NCBI RefSeq assembly: GCF_017814915.1
Contig: NZ_JAGIPZ010000009.1
Span: forward strand, 1 to 64,000
From: Herbaspirillum sp. LeCh32-8
GTDB taxonomy: Bacteria > Pseudomonadota > Gammaproteobacteria > Burkholderiales > Burkholderiaceae_D
Direction of reading: 5' to 3'
Length of the DNA: 64,000 nucleotides
The notes beneath the pieces were generated by a model, which did no database searches, was not told the DNA's origin, and saw nothing but the letters and a program-made list of their open reading frames with translations. Shown here one piece after another: positions 1 to 7,096 of this stretch (positions are counted from its first letter, which is position 1; each line of letters opens with the position of its first letter). Position numbers and translations under genes: made by a program.

Positions 1-77
1 GATTGTGGTCTAAACATGGGTCAACTTAGGGTGCAAATTTCCTGGAAAAGTGGGTCAGTTTTCAGTGCAATTCAACA
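1..77. mobile_element. Terminal end of an IS21-family-like insertion sequence (body left of window)
   Basis: Two imperfect direct copies of a motif of the form TGGGTCA(A/G)(C/T)TT..G(T)GCAA lie at 17-40 and 51-76, 34 bp apart, and the outer one finishes in CAACA at about 77. IS21-family elements carry multiple direct repeats of this sort inside their ends and terminate in CA. No istA or istB coding sequence is visible to the right, so the element body, if still present, lies off the left edge. The family assignment is from memory of the end sequences and was not searched. Confidence 0.5.
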
Positions 78-440
78 GCACCGATCTAGCAAGATGCAAG
101 ACTTGCAAAAACACATCGCAATCAGCCTCATCAAGCTGCTCACCAGTGAAAAATATTGTGGCATCACTTCTACAAGCAAGCTTTGTATTTTCGTGCTGCG
201 ACCTCGCCCCACGCCCTATGGGAGCAAACAGATTGGAGCGCGCAAGGTGATTAGGCATCGCTCTTTGATGTTCCTCCCAGGGCGGGAGGTATGTCCGCGC
301 CGGAACAGCGGCTGATCGAGCGAAGCTACGGTTTTCAATTTTGCGGAGTATCGCATCTGACCTGGCTCGATATTGCGCCCTGCGCAACGTATTGAGATCA
401 CCCAGGTCAGCTTCCCCCGCTAAAGAAGTCTCTAGGGGAA

Positions 441-764
441 TCAATCCTTCACTCCCATCAAGAATTGAGATTGCTGGTTTAGCAACTGCTGAACCTTCGT
501 GGGCCTCCCACGCTTTGGAAGCTTTCTCGATGGGTGACTGACATCGCTCATACATTGCTGGTCGATGTACGCTGCAACATCGATCAACCGGAATAGACGT
601 TTCCGGCCGATCTTGAAGGAAGGGATCGGGTACTGATTCTTGGACAACTTGTTACGGATGGTCTGCTCATGCTCGCTTGTGATCTCACTGAGCTCATGAA
701 CAGACAACGTGGGGGGATAGTGATTGCCGAGAAAATCGACAGTAGAAATTGATACCTGGAGCAT
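441..764 (-). CDS. Small helix-turn-helix DNA-binding protein, AlpA/excisionase-like
   Basis: Encodes 107 residues starting at the ATG at 764, preceded by an AAGGTG ribosome-binding site; an upstream in-frame ATG at 794 sits inside a palindrome and is less likely. Residues about 20-65 read as a winged helix-turn-helix of the MerR/AlpA/excisionase type: a short segment beginning LSVHELSEIT, a recognition helix, a wing with FKIGRKRLFR, then a helix containing DVAAYID. The C-terminus is basic with a KRGRPTK stretch like an AT-hook. Such proteins usually regulate integrase genes or excision in integrated elements, which fits the tRNA fragment nearby. The target is unknown. Base composition is lower in GC than the core genes to the right. 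Confidence 0.62.
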   Translation of the reverse strand: MLQVSISTVDFLGNHYPPTLSVHELSEITSEHEQTIRNKLSKNQYPIPSFKIGRKRLFRLIDVAAYIDQQCMSDVSHPSRKLPKRGRPTKVQQLLNQQSQFLMGVKD

Positions 765-785
765 CTGAACACCTTGTGTAAGGAG

Positions 786-819
786 CCAACCCATTGGGTT
801 GGCGTCACACGAGTCGTGT
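786..819. promoter_or_regulatory. Two palindromes upstream of the HTH gene, candidate operators
   Basis: A 17-bp perfect inverted repeat (CCAACCCA-T-TGGGTTGG, 786-802) and a 13-bp one (ACACGA-G-TCGTGT, 807-819) lie 22-55 bp upstream of the start at 764, where a promoter for the HTH gene would be. Autoregulation through one or both is an inference. Confidence 0.4.
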
Positions 820-1292
820 CCGGTGTCCCTCGCGCAAGTACGTCACGCGGCTTCACGGCTGTTCGTTTTATTTTCCCAAGCAAATGAATCCGCAGTTCTC
901 GCAACCTGCTGATCCCACCTGCTCTCTCCAAGCGCTACCTTGGGGCCGTATCACATTAGCGTTGGCCGTCCCTGATCACGTATTTTTAAGCGGTCAAACC
1001 ATCATGCTCGCACCTCATCCCATCGGCGCCATACCATGATGGATTTTTCATATGGCCGCCGTAAAACGAAGAAGAAGTTTGGCGAATTATAATCGCATGT
1101 ACCGACTGTAGATCAAGCATTTTTTGCCCCAATTGCTTGTCCAAAATTTGTCCAAATCGGGACTGTGTTGATACGGTAGAATGAAAAATAATTGGATGTA
1201 ATTGAAAATACCGAATCTCTCCCAAGCCTTTGTTTTCATTCTAAATTTATAAAAATTTAGCTTTGAAATCAAAGCTCTAGAATTTTCAGAAT
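820..1292. other. AT-richer stretch without a convincing gene (distal island DNA)
   Basis: About 470 bp with no reading frame showing recognisable protein sequence. Composition is visibly AT-richer than the rest, especially 1150-1290. It contains a small hairpin at about 1260-1277 (AGCTTTG, 4-nt loop, CAAAGCT) just before the tRNA fragment. It has none of the D-arm or 5' acceptor sequence expected if a complete tRNA gene ended at 1341. Confidence 0.55.
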
Positions 1293-1341
1293 CGGCCTTC
1301 TAAGCCGTAGGTTAGGGGTTCGATTCCCTTAGGGCAGGCCA
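1293..1341 (+). pseudogene. 3' fragment of tRNA-Arg(UCU), probable att repeat of a genomic island
   Basis: The sequence reads as the last 49 nt of a tRNA. It has an anticodon stem with loop CTTCTAA (anticodon TCT at 1299-1301), a variable loop, a T arm with TTCGATT (1319-1325 region), the 3' acceptor strand and an encoded GCCA ending at 1341. No D arm or 5' acceptor strand lies upstream, and the outermost anticodon-stem pair is T-T. Tyrosine-recombinase islands commonly duplicate exactly this anticodon-to-3'-end segment, leaving an intact tRNA at one side and a fragment at the other. The intact gene would then lie left of the window, with the island between. Confidence 0.75.
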
Positions 1342-1372
1342 GTTTTCCCCTCCATCAGTTTCCCCGTCGTTG

Positions 1373-1831
1373 TCAGCCCTGCCCGCCCTGCTGGTAGATG
1401 TCCGGCCGCGAAATGTGCCAGACGAAGTCTCCCCGGTTGATCGCCTCGAAACCGCAGCGCGCGTACAGCCACGGCGCGGTCGACGTGGTCAGCATCACGC
1501 GGCGCAGCTTTTGCAGCGTCGGGTGCTGGTTGCAGGATTCGATCAGCCAGCGGCCCAGGCCGTGGCCGCGCAGGTCTTCGACCATGAACACGTCGCACAG
1601 GTAGCCGAAGGTGGCGTGGTCGGTCACCACGCGGGCGAAGCCGATCTGCTGGCTGCCGCGGTAGACGCCGAAGCACAGGCTGTTGGCGATGGCCGTGCGC
1701 ACGGTGTTGAGGTCGATGCCGGGCGACCAGCTGGAGGCCGTCAGCACGCTATGGATCAGTGGAATGTCCAGCCGGTCGGGATCGGTGTCGATGAGGTAAT
1801 CATCGCGCCGCCAGATCAGGTGTTGGCTCAT
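1373..1831 (-). CDS. GNAT-family N-acetyltransferase
   Basis: Encodes 152 residues, starting at the ATG at 1831 with a GGGAAGAG ribosome-binding site. The acetyl-CoA pyrophosphate loop is visible at residues 88-93 (R-G-H-G-L-G) after the beta strand VFMV, followed by the helix GRWLIES, and the C-terminal part holds LYARCGF. The overall layout matches short stand-alone GNAT enzymes. The substrate cannot be told from the sequence. It is the first core-type gene after the island boundary and ends about 30 bp from the tRNA fragment. Confidence 0.85.
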   Translation of the reverse strand: MSQHLIWRRDDYLIDTDPDRLDIPLIHSVLTASSWSPGIDLNTVRTAIANSLCFGVYRGSQQIGFARVVTDHATFGYLCDVFMVEDLRGHGLGRWLIESCNQHPTLQKLRRVMLTTSTAPWLYARCGFEAINRGDFVWHISRPDIYQQGGQG

Positions 1832-2121
1832 GCTCTTCCCTTGTTTTGATGATTGTTGGAATGTTGTAGTGGAAACAGTTTAGCTTTTGCGCAAATGATG
1901 CGCCAGCGTCGGGGCCGCCGTGCAATCCGGGCGCGCTTGCCATCCAGGCAACATTGATTGCCCCACCGATGGCTTGAAACACCGCTTGCAATTCCGTTAC
2001 ACCTCCTGCGGCCGTCCTGGCCGACCATAGGATCACCGTTTTTGCGCCGGGTTTCGCATTGATGCGATGGAGACCTCAAATTCTACCGGCGCCGCATCCA
2101 ACACAACTCAGGAGAGACGTC

Positions 2122-3615
2122 GTGAACAAGAAGACTCTGGCCTGGGCCGCCTGCCTGGTGTTTTCGCTGGTTTCCGGCATGCCCATGGCGCAGGCCCAAT
2201 CGAATTATCCCGTTTATCCCACCGCCTCTTATACCCAGGAGCAGCTGGACCAGATGCTGGCGCCGGTGGCGCTGTACCCGGACTCGCTGCTGGCACAGGT
2301 GCTGATGGCCGCCACCTATCCGCTGGAAGTGGTGCAGGCGCAGCGCTTCGTCGAGGCCCGCCCCGGCTTGCAGGGCGACGGCCTGGCGCGCGCGGTGGCG
2401 CCGATGCCCTGGGACCCCAGCGTGAAGTCGCTGGTGCAGTTCCCCTCGGTGTTGGCAATGATGAACGACCGCCTGGACTGGACCCAGCAGCTGGGCCAGG
2501 CCTTCCTGGCGCAGCAGGGCTCGGTGATGGATACCGTGCAGGATCTGCGCGAGCGCGCCCAGGTGGCCGGCAGCTTGCAGTCCAGCCCGCAGCAGCGCGT
2601 GCTGGCCGATGACGGCCTGATCGTGATCGAGCCGATCAACCCGCAGGTGGTCTACGTGCCCTACTACAACCCGGTGGTGGTGTACGGCAGCTGGTGGTGG
2701 CCGTCGGCCCCGCCGATGGTGTGGACGCCGCCGCCGCGTTATCGTCCGCCGCATTACAGCCCGGGCGTGGCGGCCAGCATCAGCTTTGGCAGCGGCATCG
2801 GCGTGATGCGCGCAGCCTTCGGGGATGCGCGCCCGGACTGGCGCCAGCGTCAGGTGATGGTGACGCAGACGCGCATCACCAACGTGACCAACGACAACGT
2901 CACCAATAACGTGACGATCAATCGCAACGTGACCGTCAACCAGCGCCCGGTGGTGTGGCACCACGACGCCCGCTTCGGCGGCCCGCGTGCGCAAGCGGGA
3001 CAGCGTCCGGGCCAGACCCCGCAGCAGGCCGGTGGCCGGCCGGAAGGACCGCGCGGCGCGCCGCCACAGCAGGCGCAGCAACAAGGCCAACCAGGCCCAC
3101 AGGCGCATCCGGCAGCCCAGTTCGCCCCGCCGGCAGCGCAGCCGGGCCGCCCTGCCCCGCAACCCAATGCCCAGCAGCGGGTGGTGCAGCAAGACCAGGA
3201 ACGCCAGCGTGAAGCGCGCGAGCAGCAACTGACGCAGACGCGTGAAGTCCAGGTGCAGCAACGCCAGCGTGAGCAACAGGCGCATGAGCAGCAACGCCAG
3301 CGCGAGCAGATGGTCAACGACCAGCAGCGTCAACGCGAACAGATGGCGCGCGACCAGCGGCAACAGCAGCAAGCCCAGGAGCGCAACGTGCAGCAACGCC
3401 AGCAGCAGATGCACGACATGCAGATGCAGCAGGCCCAGCAGGCGCGCGAACAGCAACATCAGGCGCAGCAGCAACAGCAGCAGCGCCAGCAACAGGAGCA
3501 AGCGCGTCAGCACCAGGAACAGGCGCGCCAGCAGCAGGATCAGGCTCGTCGCGAGCAGCAGGCGCGGCCGCCGCAGCATGATCGCCGCGACGAGCGGCGT
3601 GACGATGGCAAATAA
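2122..3615 (+). CDS. Secreted DUF3300 protein with long Gln/Arg-rich low-complexity tail
   Basis: The likely start is the GTG at 2122 with AGGAGA at 2110-2115, giving 497 residues; upstream in-frame ATGs lack a ribosome-binding site. The N-terminus is a signal peptide ending MAQA|QSN (cleavage after about residue 25). Residues about 35-200 hold the DUF3300 region (ALYPDSLLAQVL, PMPWDPSVKSL, INPQVVYVPYYNP). A WWWPSAPP stretch and a repeated NVT/NVTINRNVT segment follow. From about residue 290 the chain is almost entirely Q, R, E and A with repeating QQRQREQ units, predicted disordered or coiled coil. The function of DUF3300 is unknown; secretion to the periplasm or envelope is inferred from the signal peptide. 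Confidence 0.85.
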   Translation: MNKKTLAWAACLVFSLVSGMPMAQAQSNYPVYPTASYTQEQLDQMLAPVALYPDSLLAQVLMAATYPLEVVQAQRFVEARPGLQGDGLARAVAPMPWDPSVKSLVQFPSVLAMMNDRLDWTQQLGQAFLAQQGSVMDTVQDLRERAQVAGSLQSSPQQRVLADDGLIVIEPINPQVVYVPYYNPVVVYGSWWWPSAPPMVWTPPPRYRPPHYSPGVAASISFGSGIGVMRAAFGDARPDWRQRQVMVTQTRITNVTNDNVTNNVTINRNVTVNQRPVVWHHDARFGGPRAQAGQRPGQTPQQAGGRPEGPRGAPPQQAQQQGQPGPQAHPAAQFAPPAAQPGRPAPQPNAQQRVVQQDQERQREAREQQLTQTREVQVQQRQREQQAHEQQRQREQMVNDQQRQREQMARDQRQQQQAQERNVQQRQQQMHDMQMQQAQQAREQQHQAQQQQQQRQQQEQARQHQEQARQQQDQARREQQARPPQHDRRDERRDDGK

Positions 3616-3707
3616 GCCACGGCCCGCAAGCTGCCGGTTTGCGGCGGGCGGGGTTGCCTGCCGGAAAACCGGGCCGCCGACGGGTCGAATCGGCACCCCG
3701 GATCAGG

Positions 3708-3713
3708 TATAAT
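3708..3713 (+). promoter_or_regulatory. Promoter -10 box upstream of prfC
   Basis: A perfect TATAAT lies 140 bp upstream of the prfC start. The -35 region at normal spacing is poor. Transcription starting near 3720 would give a leader of about 130 nt that includes the hairpin at 3780-3806. Confidence 0.45.
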
Positions 3714-3779
3714 CCTGCACTTTCCAGAGCTTTCCGAACATGCCGCGCGTGCCCGCCGGGCCACGCATGCAGGGCCATC

Positions 3780-3806
3780 AAGGGTTGGATTTTCCAGCCC
3801 TTTTTT
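3780..3806 (+). terminator. Terminator-like hairpin in the prfC leader
   Basis: AAGGGTTGG and CCAGCCCTT pair (one G-U) around a 5-nt loop and are followed directly by six T. The structure lies 47 bp before the prfC start codon and about 60-85 nt after the predicted transcription start. It could be an attenuator for prfC, the end of a short independent RNA, or the end of the preceding transcript. Confidence 0.6.
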
Positions 3807-3852
3807 CGTTGGCCTCCGTGACGGCAGCCAGTCCCGAACCGACAGATCCGAC

Positions 3853-5535
3853 ATGCAAGAACCCAACGACATCAACGACGCAGACGCAACTGCCGCCGCC
3901 GACGCCAATGACACCGGCAGCAGCCGCAAGGCCTCGACCGACCTGATCGCGCGCGAAGTGAAGCGCCGCCGCACCTTCGGCATCATCTCCCACCCTGACG
4001 CGGGTAAAACCACGCTGACCGAAAAGCTGCTGCTGTTCTCGGGCGCGATCCAGATGGCCGGCACCGTCAAGGCGCGCAAGAGCGCGCGCCATGCGACCTC
4101 GGACTGGATGGAGATTGAAAAGCAGCGCGGCATCTCGGTGGCCAGCTCGGTGATGCAGTTCGAATACCGCGACCACGTGGTGAACCTGCTCGACACCCCG
4201 GGCCACCAGGACTTCTCGGAAGACACCTACCGCGTGCTGACCGCGGTCGACTCGGCGCTGATGGTGATCGACGCCGCCAAGGGCGTGGAAGAGCAGACCA
4301 TCAAGCTGCTCAACGTCTGCCGCATGCGCAACACGCCCATCATCACCTTCATGAACAAGCTGGACCGCGAAACCCGCGATCCGCTGGAACTGTTGGACGA
4401 GCTGGAGTCGGTGCTGAAGATCCAGTGCGCGCCGGTGACCTGGCCGATCGGCATGGGCAAGAATTTCCGTGGCGTATATCACCTGTTGCGCGACGAGATC
4501 ATGCTGTTCAAGGCCGGCGAAGAGCGCGCCAACGGCAACGTGGAAATCATCAAGGGCATCGACAACCCCAAGCTGGCCGAGATGTTCCCGCTGGAGATCG
4601 AACAGCTGAAGATGGAAGTGGAGCTGGTGCACGGCGCCTCCCACCCCTTCAGCCTGGACGACTTCCTGGCCGGCGTGCAGACGCCGGTGTTCTTCGGTTC
4701 CGCGGTCAACAACTTCGGCGTGCGCGAGATCCTCGACGCGCTGCTGGACTGGGCGCCGGGCCCGGGCGGTCGCGATGCGACGGTGCGTGAGGTCAAGCCG
4801 GTGGAAGAGCCGTTCTCCGGTTTCGTGTTCAAGATCCAGGCCAACATGGACCCGGCGCACCGCGACCGCATCGCCTTCCTGCGCGTGTGCTCGGGCCGCT
4901 TCGAGCGCGGCATGAAGCTGAAGCACCTGCGCCTGAACCGCGACATCAAGGTGTCTTCGGTGGTGACCTTTATGGCATCGAGCCGCGAGCAGGTCGAAGA
5001 AGCCTACGCCGGCGACATCATCGGCCTGCCCAACCACGGCAACATGCAGATCGGCGACAGCTTCTCCGAGGGCGAGATGCTGCAGTTCACCGGCATCCCC
5101 TACTTCGCGCCGGACTTCTTCCGCGTCGCGCGCATCCGCAACCCGCTGAAGATCAAGCAGCTGCACAAGGGCCTGCAACAGCTGGGCGAGGAAGGCGCGG
5201 TGCAGGTGTTCAAGCCGGTCACCGGCAGCGACCTGATCCTGGGTGCGGTGGGCGTGCTGCAGTTCGAAGTGGTGGCGAGCCGCCTGCTGAACGAATACGG
5301 CGTGGACGCCGTGTTCGAAGGCACCAGCATCAGCAGCGCACGCTGGGTCACCTGCGACGACAAGAAGAAACTGGCCGACTTCGAACGCTCCTCCGCGGGC
5401 GCCAACCTGGCCACTGACGCCGCCGGCAACCTGGCTTACCTGGCCAGCTCGGGCGTGAACCTGCGCCTGACTCAGGAGCGCTGGCCTGAGGTGGTGTTCC
5501 ATGCCACGCGCGAGCACGCGGCCAAGCTGGATTGA
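3853..5535 (+). CDS. prfC: Peptide chain release factor 3 (RF3), GTPase
   Basis: RF3 is a translational GTPase that removes RF1/RF2 from the ribosome after peptide release. The 560-residue product has the G1 motif SHPDAGKTT at about 46-54, switch [10 protein letters not shown]3 DTPGHQDF and G4 NKLDRE, then the RF3-specific second and third domains. RF3 proteins are usually about 530 residues; the excess is an acidic, Ala/Asp-rich N-terminal extension of about 30 residues before [14 protein letters not shown]. No other in-frame ATG lies between 3853 and the G1 region, and the ribosome-binding site at 3853 is weak. It is a monocistronic unit closed by a strong terminator. Confidence 0.97.
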   Translation: MQEPNDINDADATAAADANDTGSSRKASTDLIAREVKRRRTFGIISHPDAGKTTLTEKLLLFSGAIQMAGTVKARKSARHATSDWMEIEKQRGISVASSVMQFEYRDHVVNLLDTPGHQDFSEDTYRVLTAVDSALMVIDAAKGVEEQTIKLLNVCRMRNTPIITFMNKLDRETRDPLELLDELESVLKIQCAPVTWPIGMGKNFRGVYHLLRDEIMLFKAGEERANGNVEIIKGIDNPKLAEMFPLEIEQLKMEVELVHGASHPFSLDDFLAGVQTPVFFGSAVNNFGVREILDALLDWAPGPGGRDATVREVKPVEEPFSGFVFKIQANMDPAHRDRIAFLRVCSGRFERGMKLKHLRLNRDIKVSSVVTFMASSREQVEEAYAGDIIGLPNHGNMQIGDSFSEGEMLQFTGIPYFAPDFFRVARIRNPLKIKQLHKGLQQLGEEGAVQVFKPVTGSDLILGAVGVLQFEVVASRLLNEYGVDAVFEGTSISSARWVTCDDKKKLADFERSSAGANLATDAAGNLAYLASSGVNLRLTQERWPEVVFHATREHAAKLD

Positions 5536-5554
5536 GCTGCATCGTGATGCATTG

Positions 5555-5595
5555 AAAACGCCCGGTCAGGCTTGGTCTGACCGGGCGTTTTTTAT
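5555..5595 (+). terminator. Rho-independent terminator of prfC
   Basis: AACGCCCGGTCAG pairs perfectly with CTGACCGGGCGTT around a short loop, followed by a T run. It lies about 20 bp after the prfC stop. Confidence 0.9.
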
Positions 5596-5631
5596 CATTC
5601 TCCCTGCACCGCTCCCGCACTTCACCCTTCA

Positions 5632-6095
5632 CCGTCGTCCCGGCGCAGGCCCGGATCCAGTATCGTCCGTTGTATCCAGATGCCGCCGGTGGAGCTCAAC
5701 GAACGACACTGGGTCCCTGCTTTCGCAGGGACGACACGGCGTTGATGATCAAGCGCGATGCGATGGACTGAACTACCGCAGAAAGACGACTGGCGGCGTT
5801 AGGTGATCAAGGGCAATACGATGAACCGTTCAGTCGGTGTCAATTTGTCTGCCGTCGCCGTTGCGACATCTGCGCGATACTGCTGGCCCTCTCACCCCGC
5901 CGTCATCCCGGCGCGGGCTGGGATCCAGCGTCGTCCGTTGTATCCAGCTGCCGCTGGTGGAGCGCAGCGAACGACACTGGGCGCCTGCTTTCGCAGGGAC
6001 GACGGCGCCGATGATCAGGCGCAATGTGATGGGCCAACCGGCCGGCGGCGGGCGACAGACGGCGTCAAATGATCAAGCGTGATGAGATAGATTGG
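5632..6095. repeat. Two tandem composite intergenic repeat units, about 267 bp apart
   Basis: Unit 1 starts at 5632 and unit 2 at 5901. Each opens with CCGTC(G/A)TCCCGGCGC, runs through GTCCGTTGTATCCAG and GAACGACACTGGG, and includes the palindrome CCTGCTTTCGCAGGG. Each then carries two copies, 58 bp apart, of a motif like GATGATCAAGCGCGATG (5744 and 5802; 6010 and 6068). The units are clearly alike but diverged. The region from 5596 to 6197 holds no gene: frames through it only read the repeat. Related palindromes recur at 6123-6152 and 23480-23870. Confidence 0.75.
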
Positions 6096-6122
6096 CCGCC
6101 CCCCCTGATCCCATGCTCCGTC

Positions 6123-6152
6123 GCTCCTGCGAAAGCAGGAGCCCAGTGGCGT
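6123..6152. repeat. Isolated dispersed palindrome (CTCCTGCGAAAGCAGGAG type)
   Basis: CTCCTGCGAAAGCAGGAG followed by CCCAGTGGCG is another copy, in opposite orientation, of the CTGCTTTCGCAG palindrome in the neighbouring composite repeats. It lies between the repeat block and the ppa terminator. Confidence 0.6.
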
Positions 6153-6197
6153 TTTTTCTCGTAGCGTACTTGCATGGGGTGTAAGTACGCACCAAAC

Positions 6198-6229
6198 AAA
6201 AAAGCCGACCAAAAGGTCGGCTTTTTTAC
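6198..6229 (-). terminator. Terminator of ppa
   Basis: AAAAAAGCCGACC, a 4-nt AAAA loop and GGTCGGCTTTTTT form a perfect hairpin flanked by A and T runs, so it could work on either strand. It lies 18 bp downstream of the ppa stop. Confidence 0.88.
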
Positions 6230-6246
6230 TTGCGGAAATCGACAGC

Positions 6247-6783
6247 TTACTTGGCAGCCTTCTTGAAGGCTTCCACGCCCGCCAGGATTTCTTCGCGGGC
6301 GGCGTCCGGGCCTTCCCAGCCTTCAACCTTGACCCACTTGCCCTTTTCCAGGTCCTTGTAGTGCTCGAAGAAGTGCTTGATCTGGTTCAGGCGCAGTTCG
6401 TTCAGGTCTTCCGGCTTTTGCCAGTGGGTGTAGATCGGCAGGATCTTGTCGACCGGCACGGCCAGCAGCTTGGCGTCGATGCCCGACTCGTCGCTCATCT
6501 TCAGCACGCCGATGGGACGGCAGCGCACCACCACGCCCGGGATCAGCGGGAACGGGGTGATCACCAGCACGTCGACCGGGTCGCCGTCTTGCGACAGGGT
6601 CTGGGGGATGTAGCCATAGTTGCACGGGTAGTGCATGGCGGTACCCATGAAGCGGTCGACGAAGATCGCGCCGGTGTCCTTGTCCACTTCGTACTTGATC
6701 GGATCGGCGTTCATCGGGATTTCGATGATCACGTTGAAGTCATTCGGCAGGTCGCGGCCGGAGGGGACGTTGTTCAGGCTCAT
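6247..6783 (-). CDS. ppa: Inorganic pyrophosphatase (family I)
   Basis: A soluble enzyme that hydrolyses pyrophosphate to phosphate and pulls biosynthetic reactions forward. The 178-residue product has the usual bacterial length. It carries the metal-binding signature D-G-D-P-V-D at residues 66-71, the substrate-binding PIKYEVDKD region near 28-36, [12 protein letters not shown], and the C-terminal region [10 protein letters not shown]. The start at 6783 (MSLNNVPSG) is chosen over an upstream in-frame ATG because it matches family N-termini and has AGTGAGA upstream. It is monocistronic with its own terminator. Confidence 0.96.
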   Translation of the reverse strand: MSLNNVPSGRDLPNDFNVIIEIPMNADPIKYEVDKDTGAIFVDRFMGTAMHYPCNYGYIPQTLSQDGDPVDVLVITPFPLIPGVVVRCRPIGVLKMSDESGIDAKLLAVPVDKILPIYTHWQKPEDLNELRLNQIKHFFEHYKDLEKGKWVKVEGWEGPDAAREEILAGVEAFKKAAK

Positions 6784-7037
6784 GGGATTCTCACTAAGGG
6801 GAAAGAAAACAGAAAAGCGGAATTCTGGATCGCGCAACTCTACGAATAAAGCGTCGGAATACGCAGAAAGCGGCAATTATAGCGGCATTCTGGCCCGCGC
6901 CCGCCCTTCCCCGCGGAAAAGCTCATCAGCAGCGTTTCTACGCATCAAGGCGAGTCGAGCACCTACCCGTACGATCCAGCGACTGCCGCCAACATAGCGG
7001 CGGCAACTTACGCCAGCATGACGGCGCCGGCAGGCGA

Positions 7038-7075
7038 CAAAAAAGGCGGAAGGGCCGGGGCCGCTTCCGCCTTTG
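7038..7075 (-). terminator. Terminator of the hem operon (after hemY)
   Basis: Read on the minus strand, AAAGGCGGAAG, a GC-rich loop and CTTCCGCCTTTTTT form a strong hairpin with a T run. It lies about 22 bp after the hemY stop. Confidence 0.85.
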
Positions 7076-7096
7076 TCAGGATCCCGGCGATTTGGT

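Noticed and set aside
55..555. A 166-codon minus-strand frame overlapping the HTH gene and the IS end
   Set aside because: It has no recognisable domain, no ribosome-binding site and runs into IS terminal sequence; the overlapping HTH gene is better supported.
1240..1341. A complete tRNA gene at the island edge
   Set aside because: No D arm and no strand complementary to the 3' acceptor exists upstream, so only the 3' half is present.
2083..3696. A 537-codon antisense frame with Leu-rich sequence over the DUF3300 gene
   Set aside because: The Leu runs are the complement of CAG/CAA glutamine codons in the tail; no independent evidence for a membrane protein.
3778..5517. A 579-codon frame antisense to prfC
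   Set aside because: Same shadow effect; the opposite strand encodes a fully conserved RF3.
5803..6082. Short plus-strand frames in the composite repeat block
   Set aside because: They simply translate the tandem repeat and recur in both units; no initiation signals.
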